64,000 nt of DNA from Desulfuromonas sp. AOP6 (GCF_009731355.2 NZ_AP022810.1:1702001-1766000), one strand, 5' to 3'; counted from the stretch's first letter, positions 28,638 to 37,741 are shown. Notes: generated by a model from the sequence alone, not told the origin. Translations and numbers: made by a program.

Positions 28638-29618
28638 CTACCAGCGGATAAGAGCAGACCCCCAGGTCAGTCCGCCACCGAAGGCATCTAGAAGAACGAT
28701 ATCTCCAGGCTTTATTTTCCCGCTACGGTTCGCTTCATCCAAAGCAAGGGGAATGGAAGCGCCGGAGGTGTTTCCGAAACGGTCCACATTGACGTAAACC
28801 TGCTCATCACGAAAACCAATTCGCTTGGCTGTCGCATCAAGAATACGCTGATTGGCCTGGTGAGGAATGAAAAGGCTAACGTCATTGATCGTCATCCCAT
28901 TTGCCTCAAGAGCCTCAAGTGCTACATCAGTCAAAGACCTGACGGCAATTTTGAAAACCTCATTTCCCTGCATTTTCAGGTAAGGAAGACGAGCTTTCAG
29001 ACCCTCTTCAGAGGCTGGGTTTCGGGATCCGAAGCCTGGCTGGTAGAGTAACTCCGCATAGGACCCGTCTGCATGCAGGTGAGTCGAGAGGATCCCCTTG
29101 TCTTCGTCACAGGCTTCGAGAACGACGGCACCGGCACCATCGCCAAACAAAACACAGGTATTGCGATCTTCCCAGTCTACCGCGCGAGTAAGAACCTCAG
29201 CCCCAATAACGAGAGCTTTGGAACCAACTCCGGAACGTATCCGGCTGACCGCTGTATCGAGAGCATAGACAAAGCCGCTGCACGCTGCGGAAACATCATA
29301 AGCAGCACAGCCGCGGATGCCAAGTTTATGCTGAACAACACATGCGGTGGCAGGCCAAGGATAGTCTCCGGTAATCGTCCCGACGATTATCATGTCGATC
29401 TCTTCCGGCAAAACGCCGGCCATCTCTAGAGCACGTCGAGAAGCCTCGGTCGCCAGGTCGGATGTAACTTCCTGATCTCCAGCAACATGGCGGGTACGAA
29501 TGCCGGTTCGAGAGGTAATCCATTCGTCAGAGGTGTCCAGAAATTTTTCAAGATCAAGGTTGGTCAGAATTTTTTCAGGAACATAAGAACCCGTCCCTGT
29601 TATTTTGACGTTTTTCAT
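28638..29618 (-). CDS. fabH: 3-oxoacyl-ACP synthase III
   Basis: 326 residues, the first condensation of acetyl-CoA (or branched acyl-CoA) with malonyl-ACP. Catalytic Cys in DVSAACSGFVYALDTA, His in FIPHQANQRILDA, Asn in NRFGNTSGASIPLA. ATG 29618 has AAGGAGAG 7 nt upstream; a frame extending to 29765 would run into plsX. Confidence 0.97.
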   Translation of the reverse strand: MKNVKITGTGSYVPEKILTNLDLEKFLDTSDEWITSRTGIRTRHVAGDQEVTSDLATEASRRALEMAGVLPEEIDMIIVGTITGDYPWPATACVVQHKLGIRGCAAYDVSAACSGFVYALDTAVSRIRSGVGSKALVIGAEVLTRAVDWEDRNTCVLFGDGAGAVVLEACDEDKGILSTHLHADGSYAELLYQPGFGSRNPASEEGLKARLPYLKMQGNEVFKIAVRSLTDVALEALEANGMTINDVSLFIPHQANQRILDATAKRIGFRDEQVYVNVDRFGNTSGASIPLALDEANRSGKIKPGDIVLLDAFGGGLTWGSALIRW

Positions 29619-29661
29619 TTGGACACTCTCCTTGCCAACAGTTGAAATCAAGCCGAGTTGC

Positions 29662-30687
29662 CTACAGGGCTGCTTCGTCAGTTTGAGACTCGGTTTTTTC
29701 CAACTGGGCCACCAACTTTTCGTTGGTTTTGCTCGCCACGGCTTCGCGGGCCATATTGATGGCATTCATAATCGCCCTGGGGCTTGATCCGCCATGGCAT
29801 ATCATACCTACACCATCAATACCCAAAAGCGGAGCACCACCGTATTCGGCATAATCAACTTTTTTCTTAAAAGCCCGGAAGGCGGGTTTGGCCAGAAGAA
29901 ATCCGATCTTGGCGAAGAATCGGCGGCTCATTTCTTTCTTCAGCATGGTGCCGACAGCCTCGACCAGCCCTTCGGAGACCTTCAGGACAACGTTTCCGAC
30001 AAAACCGTCACACACGACGACATCCGTCTTACCGTTATAGATATCCCGACCTTCTACGTTTCCAACATAGTTAAAAGGAGCAGTCCGGAGCAATCTATGC
30101 GCCTCACGGGACAATTCATTCCCCTTTTTTTCTTCTTCCCCGTTGGAGAGCAGACCGACCCTGGGACGTTCTTTCCCAAGAACACTTCTACAGTAGACCT
30201 CGCCCATGAGAGCGAACTGCGCGAGATGCTGTGGTTTGCAATCGACGTTTCCCCCTACATCCAGCACCAGGGTCTGATCACTGAGATTCGGGACTATCGT
30301 TGCAATAGCAGGCCGGTCAATTCCACCGATGCGTTTAAGGACAAACATCCCCGCAGCCATGGTGGCACCCGAATTGCCTGCGCTGACAACAGCACTGGCC
30401 TCGCCATTTTTAATCAGATTAAAAGCGACCCGAATCGAAGAATCTTTCTTTTTTCGAACGGCATCAGAAGCCGAATCACTCATCCCGACGACTTCGCTGG
30501 CCTGCTGGATGCGAATATCCAAATCCTCAGTGGAATACTTTCCCAATTCCGACTTGAGTCTATCCGAATCCCCAACAAGAATAATGGAAATCCCAAATTT
30601 TCTTGCTGCCGCAACGGCGCCCTCAACCTCAACCTGGGGAGCGTTATCTCCCCCCATGGCATCAACGGCTACTACGATGGACTTCAA
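29662..30687 (-). CDS. plsX: Phosphate acyltransferase
   Basis: 341 residues, [27 protein letters not shown] start and [21 protein letters not shown] plus [16 protein letters not shown], all typical of PlsX. Makes acyl-phosphate from acyl-ACP for phospholipid synthesis at the membrane surface. Sits 9 nt after rpmF in the conserved yceD-rpmF-plsX-fabH order. Confidence 0.98.
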   Translation of the reverse strand: MKSIVVAVDAMGGDNAPQVEVEGAVAAARKFGISIILVGDSDRLKSELGKYSTEDLDIRIQQASEVVGMSDSASDAVRKKKDSSIRVAFNLIKNGEASAVVSAGNSGATMAAGMFVLKRIGGIDRPAIATIVPNLSDQTLVLDVGGNVDCKPQHLAQFALMGEVYCRSVLGKERPRVGLLSNGEEEKKGNELSREAHRLLRTAPFNYVGNVEGRDIYNGKTDVVVCDGFVGNVVLKVSEGLVEAVGTMLKKEMSRRFFAKIGFLLAKPAFRAFKKKVDYAEYGGAPLLGIDGVGMICHGGSSPRAIMNAINMAREAVASKTNEKLVAQLEKTESQTDEAAL

Positions 30688-30696
30688 TCAGACCTC

Positions 30697-30876
30697 TTAC
30701 TCTTCGGTTCCAACGATGGTCTTGCCCTTATAGCTGCCACAGGAACCACAAACCCGGTGGGGCTGCTTCGGTTCCTTGCATTGGGGGCAGGTGGAAATTC
30801 CAGGTGCGCTCAAGGCGTCGTGGGCACGGCGCATATCGCGCTGGGATTTGGAAGTTTTCTTTTTAGGTACAGCCAT
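30697..30876 (-). CDS. rpmF: 50S ribosomal protein L32
   Basis: 59 residues, read by hand: starts [20 protein letters not shown], with a zinc ribbon CPQC...CGSC and ends TIVGTEE. An AGGAGA-type SD precedes the ATG at 30876. The gene is short and easily missed, but the start, zinc pairs and place between yceD and plsX are the universal pattern. Confidence 0.97.
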   Translation of the reverse strand: MAVPKKKTSKSQRDMRRAHDALSAPGISTCPQCKEPKQPHRVCGSCGSYKGKTIVGTEE

Positions 30877-30953
30877 TATCAGTTTCTCCTTCTGTATTCA
30901 AGCCTATCGGCTCTATGCGTGCTCAAGGCACCTCTTTGACAGGATCAAAATCT

Positions 30954-31502
30954 CTATCGTTTTTCATCCACTTTAAAATTCTTCAATGCTGAAAACTTCA
31001 GACTGAAATCATCGGTATCGCAATGACAGACTTCTTGATTGAGGTTGCCACCACACTTAAGGCAGAGTCCCTTGCAGTCTGCTTTACAGAGAGGACGCAG
31101 GGGCAACGCCATAATCACTTCTTGTTGAACTGCTTCTCGAAGATCGATAGTATCACCGGAATAAAGCATTAAACCCATGTCTTCCGGGGCAACTTCAATC
31201 TCTTCATCATCCCCTTCAACCTCAGGAAGCTCTTTTACGTAGGTAAGATCAAAAGCGCTCTGAATGGGGGTCGCATATTCGACCAGACAGCGACTGCAAT
31301 GAAAAACAACATCGGCCTGAACGACTCCAGAAACACTAACCATGCCATCAAGCATGGAAATTTTCAGATGTATCTGGATAACCCCGGCAAACAACACCTC
31401 ATTACGCTGCTGCATATCCGCCAAGACCGGGAAGGAAGACGCAGGTTCTGAAAACTCGAGAGTGAGTCCTTCTTTGGTTATGTTGTCAACATGAAGAAGC
31501 AA
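30954..31502 (-). CDS. yceD: YceD family (DUF177) protein, 23S rRNA accumulation
   Basis: 182 residues. DUF177 core with a CSRC pair (about residue 69), an acidic loop (EVEGDDEEIEVAPEDM), DLREAVQQEVIMALPLRPLCKADCKGLCLKCGGNLNQEVC with a second Cys cluster likely to bind zinc. The family is linked to 23S rRNA levels in E. coli and plants and is nearly always next to rpmF. It begins the fab operon and has a strong promoter at 31532-31559. Confidence 0.93.
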   Translation of the reverse strand: MLLHVDNITKEGLTLEFSEPASSFPVLADMQQRNEVLFAGVIQIHLKISMLDGMVSVSGVVQADVVFHCSRCLVEYATPIQSAFDLTYVKELPEVEGDDEEIEVAPEDMGLMLYSGDTIDLREAVQQEVIMALPLRPLCKADCKGLCLKCGGNLNQEVCHCDTDDFSLKFSALKNFKVDEKR

Positions 31503-31531
31503 AGGGGTTTCCCGGCAGCAAGAAAGCGGTT

Positions 31532-31559
31532 AGTATAAAGACTGCCCTTGGTTTGTCAA
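31532..31559 (-). promoter_or_regulatory. Strong sigma-70 promoter for yceD-rpmF-plsX-fab operon
   Basis: Minus strand TTGACA (31559-31554, perfect), 16-nt spacer, TATACT (31537-31532, 5 of 6). Start predicted near 31525, only about 23 nt before the yceD ATG. Confidence 0.8.
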
Positions 31560-31701
31560 GGGAAAACACAGTCACTCAGAGCGGCAAGTAAGCAGTTTTT
31601 ATTAGCGTATATCCTATCTTTTTGCAAGCCTTTAATTCATCCCACAAAGAGCTATGCCAAGAAAAAGAAACCCCCTTATTTCAAAGAAAAGGCAAACCCC
31701 A

Positions 31702-32385
31702 ATGACCAGAACCGCAGAGGCTATCAACCGGCTCGTATCCATCATTGAAACATTAAGATCTCCCTCTGGCTGCCCCTGGGATGCAGCACAGACATCAGCC
31801 ACCCTGAAACCTTTTCTTCTTGAAGAAACCTATGAGGTTCTTGAGGCCATTGACAGTGGGAAACCGGATGCCCTCAGAGAAGAACTAGGCGATCTGTTGA
31901 TGCAGATTGTCTTTCATGCCCGCATATTTGAAGAAAAACAACAGTTCGACCTGGCGGACGTCGCCAACGAAATATCAAAAAAACTAATCCGCCGCCATCC
32001 TCATGTATTCGAAAAAAGCACAGAGCTAGACCAGGCCAGCCTGAGAGAACAGTGGAACCACATCAAAAATAAGGAAAAAACAAAAAAAGATGAAAGCCCG
32101 AACCTCTTTTCAGGGATCCCGACGAGTCTACCGGCGTTGGCCCGCGCCCGGAAAACGATGGAAAGGACAAACCCCAAAGATATAGAGGTTCAGCATCAAG
32201 AAAAAGCCTACAAGGAAGTGTCGCACGGCTTGAGCAGGCTTAAACTCGACGACCAGACACAAGCCGAGACCGAACTGGGCGAAATTCTTTTTTCCTTGGC
32301 TAAACTGTGCTACGTCTCAAAAATAGACCCGGAAGAGGCTCTCAGGAAGGCAACCAACCGCTACATGTCTTTTTATTTAAAATAA
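31702..32385 (+). CDS. mazG: Nucleoside triphosphate pyrophosphohydrolase MazG
   Basis: 227 residues, two MazG-fold repeats. The first has the Mg-binding helices LLEETYEVLEAID and ELGDLLMQIVFHARI; the second is shorter (ETELGEILFSLAKLCYVSKID). Hydrolyses non-canonical or surplus NTPs; in E. coli it also lowers ppGpp during starvation. ATG at 31702 (AAAAGG upstream) gives the usual start; a longer frame from 31654 is basic and untypical. Divergent from yceD. Confidence 0.95.
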   Translation: MTRTAEAINRLVSIIETLRSPSGCPWDAAQTSATLKPFLLEETYEVLEAIDSGKPDALREELGDLLMQIVFHARIFEEKQQFDLADVANEISKKLIRRHPHVFEKSTELDQASLREQWNHIKNKEKTKKDESPNLFSGIPTSLPALARARKTMERTNPKDIEVQHQEKAYKEVSHGLSRLKLDDQTQAETELGEILFSLAKLCYVSKIDPEEALRKATNRYMSFYLK

Positions 32386-32437
32386 ACCCAAGAGGGTTAT
32401 TTGCTAAAAACGCTTAGCTTTCAAGCGGGTCCCCTTC

Positions 32438-32483
32438 TTTTCCACACGAACAGTGGACAACCTGTGTACACTCCTGTGGATAT
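32438..32483. promoter_or_regulatory. Cluster of DnaA-box-like 9-mers
   Basis: In the 263-nt gap between mazG and fxsA: TTTTCCACA (32438-32446) fits the box consensus TTWTNCACA exactly. Three same-direction copies of the opposite strand follow: AGTGGACAA (32452), TGTGTACAC (32463) and TGTGGATAT (32475), spaced 11 and 12 bp. An AT-rich stretch (32540-32560) lies just downstream. Only the first matches fully, so this is a candidate DnaA-binding cluster, not a proven one. Confidence 0.35.
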
Positions 32484-32648
32484 CACCCTCAACGAATGGC
32501 CTCAGCTGTCAAATAGCGTATTGCACATTATTTGCGCATTCTTTTTTTATATGTGTTTTCGGTATGTTAGGCTCAAAAAACCAGGAGACACCAAAAAAGA
32601 ACCACCTGCCCCCAACCCCCAACAACCAAAAGGGAAAATCAGCGAAAT

Positions 32649-33026
32649 ATGTTTATAAAGCTTCTGCTATTCTTCACATTGGTACCAGTCATTGAGGTTT
32701 ACGTTCTCTTTGAAGCAGGGAGGCTTATCGGGTTGCCGCTTACCATCACCCTTATCATCCTGACGGGGATAGCCGGAGCCTACCTGGCACAATCTCAAGG
32801 CTTCCAGGTTCTGATTGACATCCGCCAATCCATTGAGCAAGGTGGCCTGCCGGCCGAGGGTCTGGCCCATGCAGCCTTGATTCTCACCGGCGGGATACTC
32901 CTGCTTACGCCCGGGTTCTGTACAGACCTCATCGGCTTTATCCTGTTGACACCACTAACGCGCCAGATTCTTAAAGATCGGATATTTAAGTGGTTAAGGA
33001 ACCACCTGGCGGAGAGAGATATTTAA
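32649..33026 (+). CDS. fxsA: FxsA family membrane protein
   Basis: 125 residues with three or four hydrophobic spans and FxsA signatures LVPVIEVYVLFEAGRLIGLP and GGILLLTPGFCTDLIGFILL, then a basic cytoplasmic tail. E. coli FxsA lessens phage T7 exclusion by F plasmid; its wider role is unknown. It follows mazG by 263 nt; a possible promoter (TTGCAC, 17 nt, TTTTAT at 32521-32549) lies in the gap. Confidence 0.92.
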   Translation: MFIKLLLFFTLVPVIEVYVLFEAGRLIGLPLTITLIILTGIAGAYLAQSQGFQVLIDIRQSIEQGGLPAEGLAHAALILTGGILLLTPGFCTDLIGFILLTPLTRQILKDRIFKWLRNHLAERDI

Positions 33027-33063
33027 GTCTATAGAGAAGTACTGAAATAAAAGAAGTCGCCCA

Positions 33064-33489
33064 TCAGGGGCAGAGACTGGCCCAGTGCAGAAGGATAGAA
33101 GGGTTGAATTCAGCCAGGGAGGATAGCGCCAAGGCATTAAGCCGTGGATCCAGCAGCAAGAAGTCTGGGGGAGGAAAATCCCGGACGGATGACACAAGTA
33201 GATAATTCAAATCAAGGGCTACCCCCCGCCTCCCCGATTCTAACCCCTTTTGTCCGAAACCGACTATCCCTTGACAGAGAAAAACGATACCGAGAACCAT
33301 GGGCAGGCCGACATTGCTCACAAAATGCATAACCAGGCCGGGAATTCTCCCCCAAGACCTCTTCATAGCTGTCAGGCGTGGAAACTCATCATCTGCCATC
33401 AGGCGAAAAGCCGACACAACGAAAACATACAGAGAGAATATCCCCATAGCCAGTTGCGCATTCAAAAAACCACTGTCAAGAAAGGGCAT
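33064..33489 (-). CDS. Hypothetical membrane protein
   Basis: 141 residues from the ATG at 33489, which has GGAGAGG 8 nt upstream. Two clear membrane spans (LAMGIFSLYVFVVSAF near 12-27 and VMHFVSNVGLPMVLGIVFLCQGIVGF near 53-78) and a C-terminal soluble tail ending LLHWASLCP. I do not recognise the family. The good ribosome binding site and coherent hydrophobic pattern argue that it is real. Confidence 0.65.
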   Translation of the reverse strand: MPFLDSGFLNAQLAMGIFSLYVFVVSAFRLMADDEFPRLTAMKRSWGRIPGLVMHFVSNVGLPMVLGIVFLCQGIVGFGQKGLESGRRGVALDLNYLLVSSVRDFPPPDFLLLDPRLNALALSSLAEFNPSILLHWASLCP

Positions 33490-33617
33490 ATTCACTTCCT
33501 CTCCAATAGAAACAACCTCATGCAAGAAAGAATACTACAGAATATAACATTTTTCTACTTTTCTCGGGCCCATAATATACTGATTTGGATTAGAATATTT
33601 ACAAAAAGTCCCACCCA

Positions 33618-33788
33618 TCAATAAATAACTATGTAACCATGTTTCTCTGCGATCTTTGAAATTTCAAGAACGTCCTCGATTTGATAAAATTCCCCATCCA
33701 GGATAAAGGTATACCCCCCAGAGGGTTCTTTTTTGGCAAGACCGATGAGATATTCAAAAGATGCTGTTTTGATAGTTTCCATGGCCAA
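33618..33788 (-). CDS. Small conserved-looking protein coupled to yjbQ
   Basis: Read by hand: 56 residues from a TTG at 33788 (AGGAG 6 nt upstream) or 54 from ATG at 33782: ETIKTASFEYLIGLAKK, SGGYTFILDGEFYQIEDV, ISKIAEKHGYIVIY. Acidic/basic balanced, probably one helix-strand-strand-helix unit. The TTG lies 1 nt past the yjbQ stop and the SD is inside the yjbQ end, so translation is coupled. I recognise no family. Confidence 0.65.
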   Translation of the reverse strand: MAMETIKTASFEYLIGLAKKEPSGGYTFILDGEFYQIEDVLEISKIAEKHGYIVIY

Positions 33789-33789
33789 C

Positions 33790-34206
33790 CTAATCTCCTA
33801 TAATTTTAACCAACACTCTCTTGGGTCGATTTCCATCAAATTCGCCATAAAAAATCTGTTCCCAAGGCCCAAAGTCAAGCTCCCCATCTGTGACAGCGAC
33901 TGTCACTTCCCTGCCCATGACAGAACGCTTGAGGTGCGCATCTCCGTTGTCTTCTCCTGTCTGGTGGTGCTTATAGCCCGAGGGGTCGAAGGGCGCCAAT
34001 GTCTCGAGCCAGCGATCAAAATCCTGATGCAGACCGCGTTCGTCGTCGTTTATGAATACCGAGGCCGTTATATGCATAGCGTTTACAAGGCATAGCCCTT
34101 CTCGAATAGCGCTTTCCTCCAGGCACCGTCGCACCTTCGAGGTGATATTAATAAAACCCCGCCTGGAAGGCACCTCAAACCACAACTCCGCCCGATAGGA
34201 TTTCAT
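33790..34206 (-). CDS. yjbQ: YjbQ family (UPF0047) protein
   Basis: 138 residues. Family motifs: [33 protein letters not shown], and the triad region [49 protein letters not shown]. Annotated elsewhere as a secondary thiamine-phosphate synthase, though the physiological role is uncertain. AAAGGAG lies 9 nt before the ATG. It heads a two-gene unit with the 56-residue protein downstream. Confidence 0.94.
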   Translation of the reverse strand: MKSYRAELWFEVPSRRGFINITSKVRRCLEESAIREGLCLVNAMHITASVFINDDERGLHQDFDRWLETLAPFDPSGYKHHQTGEDNGDAHLKRSVMGREVTVAVTDGELDFGPWEQIFYGEFDGNRPKRVLVKIIGD

Positions 34207-34247
34207 ACAGAAATACTCCTTTCAGAACACGAAACAACAGGCACATC

Positions 34248-34277
34248 TTGTGCTGAGCACTGCTTTTATGGTATAGG
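34248..34277 (+). promoter_or_regulatory. Candidate promoter for the Bax-like gene
   Basis: TTGTGC (34248-34253), 18-nt spacer, TATAGG (34272-34277), with TGG before the -10 (extended -10). It lies 40 nt upstream of the start at 34314 in the divergent yjbQ/bax gap. Confidence 0.4.
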
Positions 34278-34313
34278 CATCTACTCTGATATCCCTCACA
34301 GGAAAAGCGAGAA

Positions 34314-35225
34314 ATGATGAGAGTCCGACATTTAGCAACCCGCCTTACCATGCCGTTCCTTGCCATCGCACTGGTGGGTTGCGTAGAAAGCCAGACGACT
34401 GCCTCCTCCAACGACCAACCCAAGCCTACCAAGGTAAAGACTCTTCACATATCAGGACACCACGAACTAAAAAACTTTTTTAAAGAAAATGGTTACCACT
34501 GGGACACCCTGGATCAAGGAGTCCCGCCCTTTATTCTTAAAAAACTGCCCGAAGACTTCACCCATATCGAAGAGGTCAGAGAAAAAAAACGTCTCTTTTT
34601 TCTCTCACTCCTACCGATGATCCTCATCCTCAATGAGGAAATCTTACAGGAAAGGGAAAGTCTCCTTACGATTTACCAATCGCTGGGGAAAGGAAATCCC
34701 ATATCCAAAAAACAGAAAAATTTCCTGCAAACTCTCTCCCAAAAGTACAAGGTCAAGGGAGATCTTTTAACGAGCGACGAGACTCGCGACAGCCTCTTGA
34801 AAAGGGTCGACATCCTGCCCCCATCGCTCGTTCTGGCGCAGGCGGCAATAGAATCAGGCTATGGCACCTCGCGCTTCGCTCAGTTAGGCAATAATCTCTT
34901 TGGAGAGTGGACGTTTACCCCAGGGACAGGGCTGGTTCCTCAAGAACGGCCAGAAGGTGCTACCTACGAAGTACGTCGTTTTGATTCAGTTTTCGACAGC
35001 CTGCAATCTTACATGACTAATATCAATACCCATTGGGCCTATCGAAAACTGCGTGAAAAAAGGGCACAATTAAGAAAGGGAGGAATCTCGCCCCAGGGAA
35101 TAGATTTGGTTCCAGGCCTTGAACGCTATTCTGAGAGAGGCGAGGATTACATAGAGGATGTCAAGACCATGATTCGCCTTAACCGCCTTTCTCGTCTTTC
35201 CACAACAAGCTTGCGTAAATCCTGA
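34314..35225 (+). CDS. Bax-like glucosaminidase lipoprotein
   Basis: 303 residues. The signal peptide ends in a lipobox-like ALVGC (Cys about 23), so it is probably an outer- or inner-membrane lipoprotein. C-terminal two thirds is the glucosaminidase fold with the catalytic Glu motif PPSLVLAQAAIESGYGTSRFAQLGNNLFGEWTF and the Bax-specific end YSERGEDYIEDVKTMIRLNRL. Likely cleaves N-acetylglucosaminyl bonds in peptidoglycan. Monocistronic, convergent with the deacetylase gene. Confidence 0.9.
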   Translation: MMRVRHLATRLTMPFLAIALVGCVESQTTASSNDQPKPTKVKTLHISGHHELKNFFKENGYHWDTLDQGVPPFILKKLPEDFTHIEEVREKKRLFFLSLLPMILILNEEILQERESLLTIYQSLGKGNPISKKQKNFLQTLSQKYKVKGDLLTSDETRDSLLKRVDILPPSLVLAQAAIESGYGTSRFAQLGNNLFGEWTFTPGTGLVPQERPEGATYEVRRFDSVFDSLQSYMTNINTHWAYRKLREKRAQLRKGGISPQGIDLVPGLERYSERGEDYIEDVKTMIRLNRLSRLSTTSLRKS

Positions 35226-35247
35226 CATTCCTTGTCGCCCGCTTAAA

Positions 35248-36288
35248 TCATCTTTTAATCCATAACTGACTGAACCAGTACCACTGCCCGTCTTTTATGC
35301 CTGGAGCCGTGAGCGTGTACTTGTTGCGTCTTCCCGAGAGCGGCTCCTTTGCCTGAATACGATACCTTCCGGCTATGATAGGATCAGGCGTAATAGTCGC
35401 TTCTTCTTGTCCTTGGACAAAACAACGCAGCCGGGATAAGTCAACCTCTCCATTCTGGATATCGATGACAAGTAGCGGAGGATCCTCCTTGTCAACTATC
35501 GGACTTTGAGGAAAGAGCACATCGACCGGCAATGCTTTCATGGAAAGTTTTGTGGTGAAATCATCCAAGGTGGCATAAGGCCCACCCATGGGAAAGCGAG
35601 GCAGAGTAAATCTGTCCACTCCCACATCAATAACACCCGATTGCTGAGCTGCTGCTGCTTTAAAGCCAAAAGAGCGAACGATTTCAACAATATCCGGAGA
35701 ATACTCACCATAGGGATAAGCAAATAGCTGCGGCTCAACACCCAGTTCTAGTGTCAATTCACTCTGCGCCTTGCGGATATCGGCAAGAATGCGTTTATTC
35801 CAGGCAGCCTCGGATTCGCCCTGCTTTCTGTTGACCATATAGGGATGAGACGCCGAGTGATTTCCGATCTCGATCCCAACCTTGGAGATGGCGCGCAGAT
35901 CATCCCAGGAGAGATAGCCCTTTGCCCCAACCGCATCGGTGTTGACAAAAAGAGTCGCTTTGTAACCATATTCCTGCAACAGGGGTAAGGCCCCCGTCAA
36001 AAAAGAGTAGTATGCGTCGTCAACTGTAAGGCTTGCCGTTTTTTCAGGAAAAGTCCCGCCACTCTCTAGATGGGATACAATTTCCCCCAAAGGCATGACG
36101 GTATAATTTTGCGCTTTTAGCAGATCAAGCTGAGACCTGAACACGTCGAGGTCGATGTTGGTGGAAGGATAGCGTTCATCTCCGAACCGATGGTATACAA
36201 AAACCGTCGCCGAAAATGCTAGCGGCGGCCCGACAAAAAACAGCACACACAACAGCGGCAAAATTACCCATGAGAATTGTTTAGGCAT
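35248..36288 (-). CDS. Secreted polysaccharide deacetylase (NodB fold)
   Basis: About 346 residues: N-terminal hydrophobic signal or anchor (VILPLLCVLFFVGPPLAFS), then a NodB domain with TVDDAYYSF (metal-binding Asp pair), the H-x3-H of GNHSASHP, and FAYPYGEYSP. A C-terminal 100-residue beta domain follows. Probably deacetylates a cell-envelope glycan in the periplasm. The ATG at 36288 has GGAGGG upstream and overlaps the stop of the RSH-like gene by 8 nt, so the two are co-translated. Confidence 0.9.
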   Translation of the reverse strand: MPKQFSWVILPLLCVLFFVGPPLAFSATVFVYHRFGDERYPSTNIDLDVFRSQLDLLKAQNYTVMPLGEIVSHLESGGTFPEKTASLTVDDAYYSFLTGALPLLQEYGYKATLFVNTDAVGAKGYLSWDDLRAISKVGIEIGNHSASHPYMVNRKQGESEAAWNKRILADIRKAQSELTLELGVEPQLFAYPYGEYSPDIVEIVRSFGFKAAAAQQSGVIDVGVDRFTLPRFPMGGPYATLDDFTTKLSMKALPVDVLFPQSPIVDKEDPPLLVIDIQNGEVDLSRLRCFVQGQEEATITPDPIIAGRYRIQAKEPLSGRRNKYTLTAPGIKDGQWYWFSQLWIKR

Positions 36289-37741
36289 CCCCCTGCCCTC
36301 CTTCAAGAACCCTGGATCTCAAATAGCGCCTAATGGCATTCCGGGCACGAGGCGTAATGGCCCACTCCAGCCACTTGGGAAGGACCTGCGGCTTGCCGCT
36401 CCTTTCAATCTCCACCTGATCACCATCCATGAGGCGAGATTTAAGGAGACGCGTTTTACCATTGATTCTTGCTCTAAGGGCACACAACCCAAGTTCTTCG
36501 TGGATATCAAAAGCAAGATCAAGAGCACTGCTTCCCTCGGGAAGAATAATCGTCTCGCCTTTGGGTGTATAGACTTGAATAGAGGCAGAAGCAAGACGGA
36601 AGGCATCCGTGTCGATGGCCGATTCTCCTTCGAGAAAGGAGCGCATCAAATCACGGAAATTGCCTTTTTTAAATTCGAAACCAGGAGCAAGAACACCGGA
36701 TTCGTTGAATCGTGCCAATTTTCGCGTAGTTATCTCCACGCGCATGCGATACTGTCGCGCCTGTACCGTTGTCTTTAGGGCTTGGTAGCCAAACTGGGAA
36801 GGCACACTCAAGTGATCTCTGAGTTTACCTGGAATGGGATAATAAAGGCCATGCAGCAAACCAAGCCCCAGGTAAGCGTCCGTGGTTTTGTCGACTTGAA
36901 TTTCCAAGGTATAGACAGTCGGAAAGCCGCGGCTTATGGCCTGGGCCCCTGATATGGAAAAAGGGCGCCAGCGATCCTTGAGAAGAACGGGGGCTTTGTT
37001 ATGTTCAAAGGCGTGGATAATTTCAGTGCGGATTTTCCTTAATTCGACCTCGGTCTCTGCCTTGACTGTCTCAACGGCCCGTTTGTATCGCTGAGCCCTT
37101 CGTGGGTAGAGAACACCAAGCGACAAGGCATCCAATTCGGAAGCAACGTGTCCCATCCCGAGATGACGGGCCAAGGGGACATAAACTGACCGTGTTTCTT
37201 CAGCAATCAGCGACTGCTTTTCGGGCTTGAGAGCCGCGATGGTCTGCAGATTATCAATGCGATCCCAAAACTTGAGGCATAGAACCCTTACATCTTCCAT
37301 CGCCAGGAGAAGCTGTTTCCGATAAGTCTTTGCTTTAAGAGCTTCACGGCTGAGTTTCTCGTCAGCCGCTTTGGTCAGACCGTTAACCAGTAAGGCGACT
37401 TCTTCACCGAAGTCAGCCTCAACCTGGGCCAGGGTTACGGGAGTATCCTCCACCACATCGTGAAGGATGGCGGCAATGACCGATGAAAAATCCATCCAAT
37501 GGCGGGAAGCCATATGAGCGACCCGCAATGGGTGAAAAAAGTAAGGCTCCCCGGATTTCCTCACCTGATCGGAATGCGAACTTCGGGCTATCTGAATCGC
37601 TCTCTGAAGGGATTCTATGCCGACATCCAGCTCCTCTTCGCTTAACCCACCACCATAGTGTGTTACCAAGAGTTCCATGATCTCATTGATCATGCGTTTT
37701 TCTATGCGTTCTTCCTGTGGATTCAAGAAAAATGGCTCCAT
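36281..37741 (-). CDS. RelA/SpoT homologue with intact HD and degenerate synthetase half
   Basis: 486 residues. The HD hydrolase domain has all landmarks: SGEPYFFHPLRVA (His 70), ILHDVVEDT (His 94-Asp 95) and the DRIDN motif (Asp 160, Asn 164). The synthetase half (about 240-365) keeps the scaffold (FGYQALKTTV) but the usual GYQSLH His is Lys and the EVQIRT motif is reduced to RVEITT. A TGS domain follows (about 385-450) and the helical PKWLEWAITPRARNAIRRYLR segment; the ACT domain is missing. Best read as a (p)ppGpp hydrolase or sensor rather than a synthetase. The start codon is uncertain; the SD at 37741 is very close. Confidence 0.85.
   Translation of the reverse strand: MEPFFLNPQEERIEKRMINEIMELLVTHYGGGLSEEELDVGIESLQRAIQIARSSHSDQVRKSGEPYFFHPLRVAHMASRHWMDFSSVIAAILHDVVEDTPVTLAQVEADFGEEVALLVNGLTKAADEKLSREALKAKTYRKQLLLAMEDVRVLCLKFWDRIDNLQTIAALKPEKQSLIAEETRSVYVPLARHLGMGHVASELDALSLGVLYPRRAQRYKRAVETVKAETEVELRKIRTEIIHAFEHNKAPVLLKDRWRPFSISGAQAISRGFPTVYTLEIQVDKTTDAYLGLGLLHGLYYPIPGKLRDHLSVPSQFGYQALKTTVQARQYRMRVEITTRKLARFNESGVLAPGFEFKKGNFRDLMRSFLEGESAIDTDAFRLASASIQVYTPKGETIILPEGSSALDLAFDIHEELGLCALRARINGKTRLLKSRLMDGDQVEIERSGKPQVLPKWLEWAITPRARNAIRRYLRSRVLEGGQGDA

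Noticed and set aside
29794-30939. 381-codon open frame on plus over plsX, rpmF and the yceD gap
   Set aside because: Runs antisense through three real genes; no start signal or recognisable motif.
32438-32560. Chromosomal oriC
   Set aside because: No dnaA, dnaN, gidA or rpmH nearby and only one full DnaA box, so it is reported as a DnaA-like cluster, not an origin.
32401-32658. 85-codon plus frame in the mazG-fxsA gap
   Set aside because: Starts with TTG without an SD, and the DnaA-box-like array and AT-rich tract explain the region better; low-complexity Pro-rich end.
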